A DNA stretch of 64,000 bases from Trachythela sp. YZ-2020 (taxonomy: Eukaryota; Cnidaria; Anthozoa; Malacalcyonacea; Clavulariidae), in contig JADLSH010000164.1 of the NCBI GenBank assembly GCA_016169945.1, positions 1,364,001 through 1,428,000 of the forward strand, written 5' to 3'. Below are positions 34,856 through 45,225 of this stretch, piece by piece. The translations under genes were made by a program, and so were the position numbers. Each line of letters begins with the position of its first letter. Within the stretch, counting starts at the first letter, position 1. Below the pieces are notes generated by a model. The model saw nothing but the letters and a program-made list of their open reading frames with translations. It was not told the DNA's origin and did not search any database.

Positions 34856-34859
34856 ATGA

Positions 34860-35470
34860 ACTGTTTATTCCAAGTGAATGTATTAGCAAATAGTTAATAT
34901 ATTGAGTACCATTCACCAGTAGCAAATGTTGACAAAGTTGAAGATCAGGAGTATAATCAGGTTATACAGTTCTTAAATAGAATCACTGAACACAGCGAAA
35001 AATTATTTCGAACTATAATTAATGAACCAAGCCATAAACTTCACCATTTGTTACCTGCATTAAACACAGGACGTAGTCAGTCTTTAAACTCTTTCTGAAC
35101 GGGGCATTTCGAATATCATCCTCCAAAAAACTGTTCTTGGCTAATGCCAAACAAATCCCTAAACATTGTTTTACAGATCTCTGTGAGTTTTAACCTTCGT
35201 AATCTCGAGTAATCTGATATATTTATTATATCGGTAAACTAATTATATATTCAGTACCTTTGGTCGATTATAATTTCTGTTTTAAAAACCGTGTGATTTT
35301 CACTAATACACCATTTCCGTTTTATAGAGCTTTAAAAACAGTACCTACTGACCAACTTTCAAAGAAAAACAATAAAAATTGACAAAGTTACGACGAAATT
35401 TGAAATCTTAGCATGTGGCCAAACTGGACTTTTGCTATAGTTTTTTAAGTGGCCGGAATTAATTCCCCAG
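34860..35470. other. No recognisable gene; left flank of the large transposon
   Basis: AT-rich DNA with no supported coding sequence. It ends with the 9 bp target site GGTATTTTA at 35471-35479. Confidence 0.5.
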
Positions 35471-35479
35471 GGTATTTTA

Positions 35480-35556
35480 TAGGCTCGATTTCCAGCCGGC
35501 TCCGGGGAATGGCAGAGCTCCCCGAAGGGCCGGCTGGACGCACCAGTCGCAGATCT
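35480..35556 (+). repeat. Left 77 bp TIR with internal hairpin
   Basis: Identical to the right TIR read in reverse. Unlike its AT-rich surroundings it is GC-rich. It contains an internal inverted repeat: CCAGCCGGC at 35493-35501 pairs with GCCGGCTGG at 35529-35537, and an inner CGGGGA/TCCCCG extends the stem. Such a subterminal hairpin could serve as the transposase or helicase recognition structure. Confidence 0.95.
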
Positions 35557-35643
35557 CATTTTCAGCCAATCAGATAATCGCCTGCAGAATTTCGTCTGGC
35601 AATGAATTTGCATAAATTATCATATCAAAATAGCTAATTCAAA
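35557..35643 (+). promoter_or_regulatory. Candidate promoter of the helicase gene
   Basis: Only 87 bp separate the TIR from the helicase ATG. This interval has CCAAT (in cagCCAATcag) and a perfect octamer ATTTGCAT (in tgaATTTGCATaaat), and no clear TATA box. The start codon context is caaaATGGCG, acceptable for initiation. Function is inferred from position and motif match. Confidence 0.45.
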
Positions 35644-37675
35644 ATGGCGGGCCACGAAGAAAGAAAAACGACAGCGTTTAAGAGGGTTTTAGAAACATTT
35701 AAAATAGAATCTTTGAAGGAATGTCAGGTAGAAGCTATGGAAAAAATATTAAGGGGGCAAGATGTATTTGTTATACAGCCTACAGGTTCGGGAAAATCAC
35801 TTATATATCAGTCAGCTCCCGTCATCTTCGACACAATATATCCTATGTCGTGTGGCAGGTCAATAGCACTTGTAATTTCTCCTCTGACCTCGCTTATGCA
35901 AGACCAAGTACGTTACCTGAAGTCTGTTGGGATAAGTGGCGAGTTTATTGGTAAGGATCAGACAAGCGAAGAGGCAAATCAACTTGTTGAACGTGGCGAA
36001 TGTCAAATCGTGTATGGCTCACCTGAGGCATTTTTATCAACCAAAAGATGGCGTGCTATGATAAGTAGCAATGTTTATAAAGAAAGATTGCGTCTGGTAG
36101 CAGTTGACGAAGCTCATTGTATATCTCACTGGTAAGCAGATTTAATGTAATATTGGCAAAAATATTGGCATGTTAACTCTTTATGATATATTCTTGATTC
36201 TTTTGTATATATAGTCTTATAGACTTTAAAAACAAATTATCATGTTTGTTTGTGGTATTGTGCATACAGGTATATACTCTACCATACATGCACTTCATTG
36301 TTTGTATAGGAAATAAGCTATCTTTTCTTCGATTTTTAAATTTTTGTCTATTAATTTATAGTGATTTTTATAATGTTTCAGGGGTTATGCATCAAAGAAA
36401 GGAGAGATGGCTTTCCGAAAGTGGTTTAGTCGAATAAATGAGATCCGCTCTATTATTGGACGAGTGCCACTGATTGCTCTGACAGCAACAGCAACAACTT
36501 CAACCAGACTGAAAATTATGAGAGCCCTTGAAATGAAGAACCCAGCATTAATACTGGATAGCCCAAACAGGCCTAACATAAGTTATGCTGTCCAAGTTAT
36601 TACCTCTGATCTTGTGAAAACGTTTCAAACAATGGTCCAAGAATTAAAAGAAAAGAAAGGATGTACTGAAAGGGCAATTATATACTGCCAGACTATTAAA
36701 GTCACCACTTATTTATATTCCTATTTTGCATCAGAACTTGGTGATGACATGTATGCTAATGACTCCCTGGATCCCAAAAAGAGGACTGTTGAAATGTTTC
36801 ATAGCAGAATAGATGAACTGAATAGAGATCATATATTGGAGTCCATGAGCACCCCGAATGGTTCAGTTCGAGTTTTAATTGCTACCATTGCTTATGGTAT
36901 GGGAATCGATTGTAAGAGTGTTACAACCATCATTCACTATGAGCCTTCTTACAACTTGGAGACATACATGCAAGAGAGTGGAAGGGCTGGAAGATCAAAT
37001 AGGCAAATGTGTAAATCTGTCATCCTGTATTCAAGCTTAATGATGAGGTATTGTTCAGATGAAATTAAGAGTTATGTACGTGAATCATCGAAGTGCAGAA
37101 GAGAGATGTTGTTAGAAAACTTTGATGTTGACTTCAACAACCTGCCTGTGACTAAACATCCTCACCAATGTTGTGATTTTTGTCAAAGAAAATGCAAATG
37201 CTGTGGGACATATTGTGATTTTCTATACTTTACTTCAAAATCTACTTGCAGTCAAGATGTTGCAGTGGAATCTTTCCACTCGAGAGAAGTTACAGATGCT
37301 CAAAGAACAGCACTTGCCCAAAAATTGATGTATTTAAAGATGGTTTTGAATGAGCAATTTTTAAAAAGAGCTAAGGTTGCAAATGTACCCATGTTCACAC
37401 CTGCAAAGTTGGCTGGTGGATTTGGAGATTCTGAAATAAAAGATATATTGCAAAACTGTGAAAAAATTTTTAATGTTGCTGATGTTTTTAAATTTGTTAA
37501 TATCTGGCATTTAAGTGTGGCAAATGATGTTTTGTTTGCATTTTCGAAAGTCTTTAAAGATATTGATATAGCAGAATCTGATGAAGAAACAGAACTTGAT
37601 GAGATAGAGGAGTTTCCTTTTGTTATATTTGAATTTGACGAACAGGACTCATTGTTGGCTAGCATTGAAGGATAA
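35644..37675 (+). CDS. RecQ-type SF2 DNA helicase encoded by the transposon
   Basis: Two exons, 35644-36131 and 36382-37675, joined at a GT..AG intron that splits the Trp codon after DEAHCISH. The join gives 593 codons plus stop with no break. Motifs in order: RecQ motif 0 (ECQ, residue 26 on), Walker A PTGSGKS (46-52), SPLTSLMQDQV, DEAH (155-158), LTATAT (196-201), IIYCQT, VLIATIAYGMGID (327-339), QESGRAGR (360-367). The zinc-binding region follows (CRREMLLENF, HQCCDFC, about 401-430). There is no HRDC domain. It would unwind DNA in the nucleus in an ATP-dependent manner, probably at element ends or during gap repair. The polyadenylation signal AATAAA lies near 37813. All catalytic motifs look intact. 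Confidence 0.93.
36132..36381 (+). other. Intron of the helicase gene
   Basis: Begins GTAAGC and ends TTTCAG. 250 bp, AT-rich, with stops in all frames. Removing it restores the invariant Trp-Gly of the RecQ motif II region and keeps the frame open. Confidence 0.9.
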
Positions 37676-38369
37676 CTATTTTCTATTCCAGAGGACAGCC
37701 TTGTAGAAACTGCTGAAGAGGTGTATGACTCAGAATAGTACCGGTATGATAAATACGGTACTTTTTAGGATACTACTTTATTTCAACAACAACAAATTGG
37801 TACATATCTTGCAATAAAGTTAAACTGGCTGAGAAATATAGCAAACAAGGATGTTTCAAGCAAAGGCCCTCATCAGAAGGTTAGTAGCATCAGTGCTTAA
37901 ATAGCAAAAGCGTCAAGTGACCACATAAATTTACATCTGGAAATTTTCTTATGGTAATGACACATATATTTGCAGTTATTGCCCATTCATATATTTGCCA
38001 TGTTGGTGCTGAGATATTTTGACCTGTGTGATATTCACACAAGTCAAGATATCTCAACAAATAATGTAAAAAAAAGTCTTTTAAAAGATTTACATTACAA
38101 TTGTAAGAGTTCTTTTGAATAGGAAAATAAAACTTTGTGTGTCATATGCACTTTTACAGTTTCCACAATTTAACATGGAAAGACAAGGCCAACACATTTT
38201 CATGTTCAGTATTAGCAATATCCTTTAAATATACAGCAAATTTACTGAATAGTGCCCGATGTCTATTTTGCTAGTCCTAGATCCAGTTTGTACTTGGCAC
38301 TACAAGTTTTAACACTCAAGAGATGTCGGTGGAAAATTATATGAATATAGCAAGTTGTCATAGTTACAT
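37676..38369. other. Convergent intergenic region between helicase and transposase genes
   Basis: About 690 bp with no coding sequence. It holds the helicase polyadenylation signal AATAAA near 37813 and a hairpin at 38009-38056 (tgagatattttgacctgtgtga paired with its near-complement). Confidence 0.7.
38009..38056. repeat. Hairpin between the convergent genes
   Basis: Two 22 bp arms (gagatattttgacctgtgtg and its complement with two mismatches) separated by three or four bases. It sits midway between the two 3' ends and could help limit read-through in both directions; that role is only a guess. Confidence 0.75.
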
Positions 38370-41300
38370 TTATCGAGGCCTTTTGCCAAGTTTTACATTT
38401 TTCTTATGATCGTTGATCCATGAGAATAGGGCTTTTGGGTCTAGCAATTGTAGGTAGTCTCTTGGACAGTCAGGAAAGGCATACATTTTTTCCCTGGCTG
38501 ATTGTTTCTCAAACACATTCTGTTCTTGAAGTGTCTTTACAACTTTCATTAAGTCCTGCTTTACCGATTTCTTACAATGCTCTCCCGAGATCTTTTTGAC
38601 TTGCATTTCTTGGTCTAGATTTGCCAAAAATGACTTGATGATGAAGAACGCTCTACAAATTCTACGAACACTATTCTCGTTAATGTTAGCTCCTAATCCT
38701 CTTATCATGTCTTTAATTAAATGATTGTCATGCTCTAAGGCTAGATCCATAGCTACATTGCAACATGCAGAGCCATGATTGTTCACCGTTCTGTTCCATG
38801 TCAACCTCTCTGCTTCTCTTGGGCTGAGTAGTGCATACAATTGAAACATTTGATACAAAGCTTCTAATGAATACTTTGTGCTGCCACTCCCATCTTGCTT
38901 AAAATGCAAAAGAAACATTTTGATGCATCTAATTATTCTTATACCATCACCTTCTTTTGTAGCATCCATGAAGTTTCGTAACAGCAGTGCCATGTTCATG
39001 AATCCGCAATGGTAGTTGAAAATGTCATCTTCAGATGTGGGATCTGTTGGATCTGGTGCAGTATTGAGCATGGTCGGAATCTCTGGAATGGTAGGTGGCG
39101 GGTCATGCGACATTTCATGCCTTCTCCTGCTGAGTCCGTCGTAATTGTATGAGTTTGAACAACCTGGAAATCTACATGGGTACCTGCCATTTTCAAGTAT
39201 AGGCTGGTTAGCTTGTGTGGTTTCCCATTTTTGAAGTGATTGAATGTTGATGAAGTGATTTTCATAGAGTTTTCCATTCACAATATATGTTTCAATGAAT
39301 TCTTTAATGACTCTATAAAAATATCTCTCGCGCACTGCTTTGATGCTTGTTTTCAATACCTCATTGATGATGTACTTTGTCGGTTCGTCATCTGTTGTTT
39401 CCATGCCAAAGAATTTGAGGGCTGCAGCAATGACATCTGCATCAAGAACTAAATTTACAAACCTTTTACATGGAGCTGGTTTGTGCTCAGCATCACTGAC
39501 CACATCTCGCCAGTTCACAAGGTTTCTCAAAGCAAAAAGGGACGTCTTGTCAATTGCTGAAGAACCACTGTAGTATCTGGAAAAGATTAGCTAGAAGAAA
39601 AAAGAGACAAAACTAACATACAGTTGGCATCTTGTAATGCTATTACTGTCAAACTCAAGAAATGTAAGACTTGTTGCTATTACTACCTTTTATTATATAA
39701 AGTATAGTGCTTTGTAGAGATTTCGAGCACTGATAAAACTGATAATCTCACATGTGAAAATTATCGCTTTTGAAGTTTATAAAAATGGATATTTTTTTTA
39801 TTTTATTTTGTTTGAAAAGACTGTCCTTCATATAATAAACAGAAAAATACATGGATGCTTGGAAATACCAGATTTATTTCTCGTGTTGAACATGATATCT
39901 CACTCGTTCGTTGTGCTCACTCGTGAGATATCATGTTCAACACTTGAAATAAATCTGGTATTTCTGCGCACCCATTTATTATTCTTTATATCTTGTATGC
40001 AATACTTACTGACAGAAACTTGTTTTCATGATGCCAATCAGCAAGTTGAAAGAACAAGCCTTCCAATCTTCGTGTTTTGTTGTAGGCATTACGTACAGAA
40101 AACTGTGATTCTACTCCTCTCTCTATTGTTTTTTGGTCACCAACTACAGGAACGCGATCAAACATGCTATCGTCTTTTGTGACAGGCACCAACCCATGCA
40201 ATTCTCTTGTGATGCTAATCATGTCCTCGCCCAAATTTTCATCTTTGAAAATTATGCCAAGATTAACCTGAAATTTGTACATTGAAAAAAAAGATTGTGT
40301 CTTCTGTATGTAAAAAAAAATGATCTAAAATGGGACAACCGACATACTAACTATATGTTTGAAAGTCCAAATTTCAACCATTCTACAGTTTTCCAACATC
40401 TTTGTTTGCAAATTAAGCCAAGTGCTTTCTTGACTAGCCCTATTTCCCTGCATGTAATTTATGTGTTAATAAGATCTTACTGTTACAGTTTTTTTCTTCA
40501 TTTCTTCAGAGTATGCATGTTTAATGTGTTGAGGTATGACATCCTTGAATACGTTGAACGCAGGCAAGTTCTCCACTAGAACCCTGCCAATCAGTATTAT
40601 AAAGTCAGCTTGCAATAAGTTCTGGTCACTTAAGTTGGGTAGGAAGGTACTGTTAGGCACATCTTGAAGATCTGCTATTGGAGAATCGTCAGGTAAATGA
40701 GTAGGGTTCACTCTGTCCAGGTACGCATTGTGGTTACACCAATGGAGGTCTTTATTTTGATCATCTGAAGTCATATCAGAAGCCAAGACTCTTATGTCTA
40801 CATTATCGATCACAATGTTATAACTACTAGGCCGATTTTCATCTAACTTCTCTTTCTTGTCGTTTAAGATTGACAAAGATTCATCCACTGCTGTCATCTG
40901 ATCACCAACATTTTTTCCTGCTGCTGCCAATTGGGAAAGCTGATTTTTATTATTCTCAAACCTTTTAACTTCTTGTGCATTTTGACAACACTTTTCGAGA
41001 TGACATGTAATGCTCTCTTTCCAATCTTTAAGAGGTTTATCAAAATCCTCCCCAAGTTTGTCAAGGACTCTGTTGATGCTTTTTGGAGACATTGTAATTC
41101 CAAGCTTGTTTAGTCTAATAAGTGCCTAATAAGAAACAAATAAAATGCTGTATAAAACAACTCACTAATAGTTAGAGAATATAAAAATGTTGTAAATAGC
41201 TAAACACATTGACACATATAAATGATATAATAAAGTTATTATTGATATTTTTCATCTAATTGTAGCTAATAAAGTGATCAGATATTCCTTAAATTGCACA

Positions 41301-42785
41301 GCAACTTATCAGTAAAAATCGGTCTGTAATGGGCATTGGCTAATGCTTTTCAGCTGATTGTTTGAAAAAGACTAGCTAACTCATTAAGGTGCAATGCACC
41401 CTGGTGCAGCCTAATGTAATTTGTTCTTTTACACAGTATAACACCAGACAATTTTGTATTCCAAGGAGAGGCCCTTGCACCATAATGGGTTAACAAAACT
41501 ACCTGCCATAGTCTCTTGTTAACTCATTCATCAAGCTGCAATGTGCCACACAAATTATCTTCAGTTACAGAAACCTACCATTTTAGAAGTCCTCCCAACC
41601 TTCAAAATTGTACTGATGACGTAAGGAACCAAGCTCATACACTCGTCCCGATTCTTAAGCAAGATCGCGGCTGCAGTACATATGCCACTGTATTTTTCAT
41701 GGTTAGTTTCTCCAGTTTTCAAACACGATTTAGGATATACACATGCTTGGAGTAAACGATAAAAAACTGGCGCCTTTTCATTTAACTCTTTCCCAACATC
41801 ACGCCATGAAAAATTTAAAACGTTTTCCTTGGTGGTTGTTCGTAACAGTGAAGGTGATTTTTTAGAGCACAACTTCCTACATTCGTTATTCACGTCAGAA
41901 CAAATGCGGTCCTCGATGGCTTTCTTTAGTTCAGCACTCTCCATAGCTGCGTCCGCGATAGACTTATAACCACTACCTCTTGCAAGAGCTTTTCCCAGCC
42001 GATGAAGATCGTTTGGCAAAACTCCGATTTTCTTGCCGGATTCATACGTCACAATTGCCTAAATATATTATTAAAGAGACACTTTTGGTATAATACTGCT
42101 TAGGTCAATAACCGAAAAAGAGGTGCAGTTTTTAAATAAACGTTGTCCATGAACTAATTTAGTAAATTTTATAATTTTATTTAACATTTTTTATTGTATT
42201 TACCTGTACTTTACAAATCTTTCCCTCGCACTGTGCACTTCCTAAGCGTAAGTCACTTTCAATTGATGTTTGAACAGAAACAGATGGTGTTAGTTGACGT
42301 GTTACCAATGGTAATTGTATGGGTACAGGTTGAATGGATACAGGGTTTAATGATGGTTGAGTTTCTCCGCCAAATGATAAGTTTTTTACGGCCTTTCCCT
42401 TTACTTGATCAGTCGAGTGGCGTACGGATTTTGATGGCGGGACCACACTGGGCGAAATTGTAAAATCCGTAGGGACACCACGTTTTGCTCTCGTAGTTGT
42501 TGCAAACTTCTCACTCAATGTATTCTGAAGTTTTGTTGAATCTTCTCGCATCTTCTCCACGCGCTTAACATCTCGATAGCACCGATCATTGCAAATATAA
42601 CCATCCGAATTTATACTAGACAGAGGAACATTTAAAATGCTGCAAATTCGGTGTTTCAAATCAGATACCTTCCCATTTAATTTAGTTCTTTTACGAGAAT
42701 CGGTTTGTTCACAACCACATAATATACACCCAGCAGTCTCAATATATTTTATTGGCGTACAACGTTTTCCAGGAATACAATCCAT
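38370..42785 (-). CDS. DUF6589-like putative DDE transposase, five exons
   Basis: Exons (minus): 42785-42204, 42058-41579, 41125-40481, 40267-40010, 39590-38370. All four introns are GT..AG and phase 0. The spliced product is 1061 aa without a stop. Residues 14-80 hold a Cys cluster (CILCGCEQ, YICNDRCY), a possible zinc domain. IVIDNVDI (Asp at 461) and VVGDQKTIERG (Asp at 613), followed by QLADWHHENKFL, are DUF6589 signatures. A C2H2 finger lies at about 794-818 (CRFPGCSNSYNYDG... HEMSH), and DLALEHDNHLIK gives a Glu at 941. Two Asp and this Glu are my candidates for a DDE triad. It presumably binds the TIRs and cuts and joins DNA. Start chosen at MDCIPGKRC; an upstream in-frame ATG at 42821 also exists. 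Confidence 0.85.
39690..39985. mobile_element. MITE-like insertion in transposase intron 4
   Basis: Lies in the intron between exons 4 and 5 of the transposase. It matches 62680-62905 in inverted orientation (blocks such as agatttcgagcactgataaa, gaaaagactgtcctt, aaataaatctggtatttc). It ends in a strong hairpin at 39862-39964 whose arms contain gaaataccagatttatttc and its complement. Exact ends and TSD are unresolved. Confidence 0.65.
39862..39964. repeat. 103 bp hairpin within intron 4
   Basis: Left arm gaaataccagatttatttc then gtgttgaacatgatatctca; the right arm is the complement with minor changes; the loop is about 14 bases. The second family copy near 62.7 kb has only one arm of this hairpin. 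Confidence 0.85.
41377..41494. mobile_element. Diverged TTAACCCATTA-family MITE in transposase intron 2
   Basis: The left end taactcattaaggtgcaatg and right end gcaccataatgggttaac match the ends of the short MITEs at 56.6 and 59.2 kb, with the central tataacaccagacaatttt resembling their gtctggcattagac region. It lies in the intron between exons 2 and 3. Confidence 0.5.
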
Positions 42786-44056
42786 TACAATAGAATATAC
42801 AAGACAAGTACAATAAGACAAGACAAGTACAATTTGTCAAGACAAGAATATACAAGACAAGTACAATTTGTCGCAATAACAAAACGCTCCGATGTTTTTT
42901 AATGTGCTTACTCGGATTTTTGGGTGGGGTATCGCGCGATAGCTGTTCTTGACGCCAAAACACGAAATGCAGCCTTCAGTGTGCCTCTACGTAAACATGA
43001 GAAGCGCAGGAAGAACTTAAACTTGTTTGTGACATTGCATCTAAGGGCACATTTTCCATTAAAAAGCACTTTTTCAATATGTTTTGTTTTTAACTGTGGA
43101 AAGGGCACTTGGATTTAATACATGGGTACCAAAACCATTTTGAATAAGTTTTGAAGAGGTTGGCGGGGTCTTGGCCCGGCATCAATTCCTATTACACCCT
43201 TGGTAGGGCCGTAGGAACATGTATATTCTGTTTATATTTTCCAAACAGATCAGATCCCAGATTCCCAGGACCTGATGCAACTTGGTATTCAATGCCTCCT
43301 GATTTTGATCTCGGATTGGATTTGTATACCACTATTCACACTAGTTGTCGAGAACATAATGGCTTCTTTTTAATACCTTGCTTGATTACCTTAATAGTCA
43401 TATAGTAGTAAACAACTAAAATCTTTTGTTGCTAAACAAAGTCATGCCATTTCTACATAATTATTTACATTCAATGACATGTATTATTGCTGCCATATTA
43501 CATATATAATAATCAATAATTCAAGATAATAACGTGTCTTGTTTTCGTTCCCATAAATAATTGCATAAAGCTTAAAACAGTAATTAATATAACTCATACT
43601 TGTTGTAGCAAAGATCATACTTGTAGTAAATATCATACTTGTAGCAAATATCTGTACTAGTCCAAAAACATTTCAACAAATAGGGCAGCGAAAATACGTG
43701 TTATTCATATAAATATTATGTTAAAATGGCCTCTTACGAACGCAATGGCAAAAATATGCATTGCTCACTAGAAATTATGTGTCAAAATAGCAACAAATGT
43801 TTTAGTTCCTATAAAAAGGCAGTGAAGTACTCATAATACTAGTAATAGCTTCCATGAATACCAGTATTATACCACTCAAAAACAGTTCGAAACGAAAGCT
43901 TGATTTTAAGTTTACGACTTTTACGAGAGTCAACTTGTTTGAAACTTATAGTTCAATGGTTTGAAATGAACACTCTTCACATGCGCCATATTGTCCCAAC
44001 TCACTTCCGGTTACGTTTGAGATGCATAATTAATTTTTCCTAAAACGTCACAGACA
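42786..44056. other. 5' region of the transposase gene up to the right TIR
   Basis: 1.27 kb without a supported gene. Next to the start codon (42790-42880) the string agacaagtacaa recurs at least three times. A minus frame at 43108-42908 ends before a GTAAGC and could be a non-coding or alternative first exon. Near 43600-43660 the string atcatacttgtag is repeated three times. Promoter elements for the transposase would be expected here, but none is clear. Confidence 0.4.
42789..42880. repeat. Short tandem repeats just upstream of the transposase ATG
   Basis: Units such as atacaagacaagtacaat and agacaagtacaatttgtc recur in this 90 bp stretch. In the 5' leader they could be regulatory or simply slippage products. 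Confidence 0.65.
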
Positions 44057-44133
44057 AGATCTGCGACTGGTGCGTCCAGCCGGCCCTTCGGGGAGCTCTG
44101 CCATTCCCCGGAGCCGGCTGGAAATCGAGCCTA
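44057..44133 (-). repeat. Right 77 bp TIR
   Basis: Exact inverted copy of 35480-35556, including the internal CCAGCCGGC/GCCGGCTGG hairpin. It is followed directly by the TSD copy GGTATTTTA at 44134-44142. Confidence 0.95.
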
Positions 44134-44142
44134 GGTATTTTA

Positions 44143-44960
44143 CCCTATAAGTTTTTTTGCTGTGACTGAAGCTCTTAGGCAAACCATATATAGTCAAACT
44201 ACGGCAAGCACATGCATGCTGGAAAATACCCAATAAATAAAACAAAATTCAAAATAAATACTTCTACTCATCATATCGAAGTAAAACTTTCTACAAGAAA
44301 TACACAGATAAAAAGCTACATTTTCGACCATAGAAGTCTGTTGTCAAATCCAAGAATGAAGAACTGGAGGTATGTTTGGGATTAAACTTTTAGTAGTTTT
44401 GATTCTGTAATGTTTAGTCGGCAACGTAACCCACTGTTAAAAAGCTTATTTTGTAAGGATTCCAATGGTGTTAGTTTCATTGCCAGGGGGTAAATATTTG
44501 CAAAGAAAATCGTACTCAAAATGCTCTTGTACAACGCCCACCAAAGAGTTAAGACATGGAAGAGTTTTTAATATTCCTAGGTGTAAGACTAATAGGTTTT
44601 CAAAGTCTTTATTATTGCTTCTGCTAGTAGTTTTAAATATTTAAATATTTCAATATTAAGTGTAAATATCATCTAGCAAAAAATGCAAGTATTGATATTC
44701 ATTGTAAATTTTAACACAACGTAATTGAGCTTTTGCTGTAATGTCGGTTCTTAATAAAACTATTCTTATTATTATTACCATATCCATACAGTATTATTGT
44801 GTCCCAGGAGAAAATCCAATAGAACAATAGGTTCAGTTTTGTACATTGTGTGCCATCCAAATGTTACTATAATTATTTATAATTCCTATCTGAAACCAAA
44901 TATCTGCTCTTCATGCAGCTACTGTTACTTTGCTTCAATGAAAGCAATTAATCAATACAC
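44143..44960. other. No recognisable gene between transposon and BEL element
   Basis: AT-rich. 44500-44960 may include the 5' part of the BEL/Pao long terminal repeat, but I could align only its last part (about 44965-45055) with the 3' copy. Confidence 0.4.
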
Positions 44961-44964
44961 AAAC

Positions 44965-45055
44965 TGTAACTGCAGTAATGGCAGTTTAATTTAAATTATT
45001 ATAATAGAATATTTAGAATAAATTAGTATAAAATAGTGAGCCCGAGCTGCTGATG
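44965..45055 (+). repeat. BEL/Pao LTR end, 5' copy
   Basis: Shares taatggcagttta, aaattattata, ttagtataaaatagtgagcc and gctgctg with 50150-50215, in the same order, with small indels. The upstream limit of the LTR could not be set. Confidence 0.6.
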
Positions 45056-45225
45056 TGCAAGTGTGGCCTGAGTCTGCTACAATAACAACCTATAATATGA
45101 CAAGAAGGATAGCAGATATCATGACGATGGATTGAGTAACGGGACAAGTGAAGCCCTCGAAGCAGCAGTGGTTGAAGAGATGTCTGAAGACGTGACCAGG
45201 ACACAGACATTGACTAAATAATACA

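Larger units (their letters stand above)
35480..44133. mobile_element. Complete AcademH-like DNA transposon (helicase plus DDE transposase)
   Basis: 8654 bp. The TIRs are 77 bp and identical (35480-35556 and 44057-44133), beginning TAGGCTCGATTTCCAGCCGG. The TSD is a perfect 9 bp, GGTATTTTA (35471-35479 and 44134-44142). Inside are two convergent genes with intact reading frames after splicing: a RecQ-type helicase (35644-37675) and a DUF6589-like transposase (42785-38370). As I recall, the AcademH lineage of Academ transposons is defined by an SF2 helicase and 9-10 bp TSDs, which fits. Identical TIRs and TSD with open genes suggest recent insertion and possible activity. The superfamily name rests on memory of the architecture, not on an alignment. 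Confidence 0.88.

Noticed and set aside
37300..37665. 121-aa minus-strand frame over the helicase C-terminus
   Set aside because: Low-complexity Ser-rich shadow of the acidic helicase tail; the plus-strand frame is supported by motifs and splicing.
43151..43405. Possible third gene in the large transposon (plus frame)
   Set aside because: No recognised motif, no splice-supported extension and no promoter evidence; treated as 5' non-coding region of the transposase gene.
35480..44133. Helitron, because a helicase is present
   Set aside because: The helicase is RecQ-type rather than Pif1-like, there is no Rep domain, and the element has TIRs and a 9 bp TSD, which Helitrons lack.
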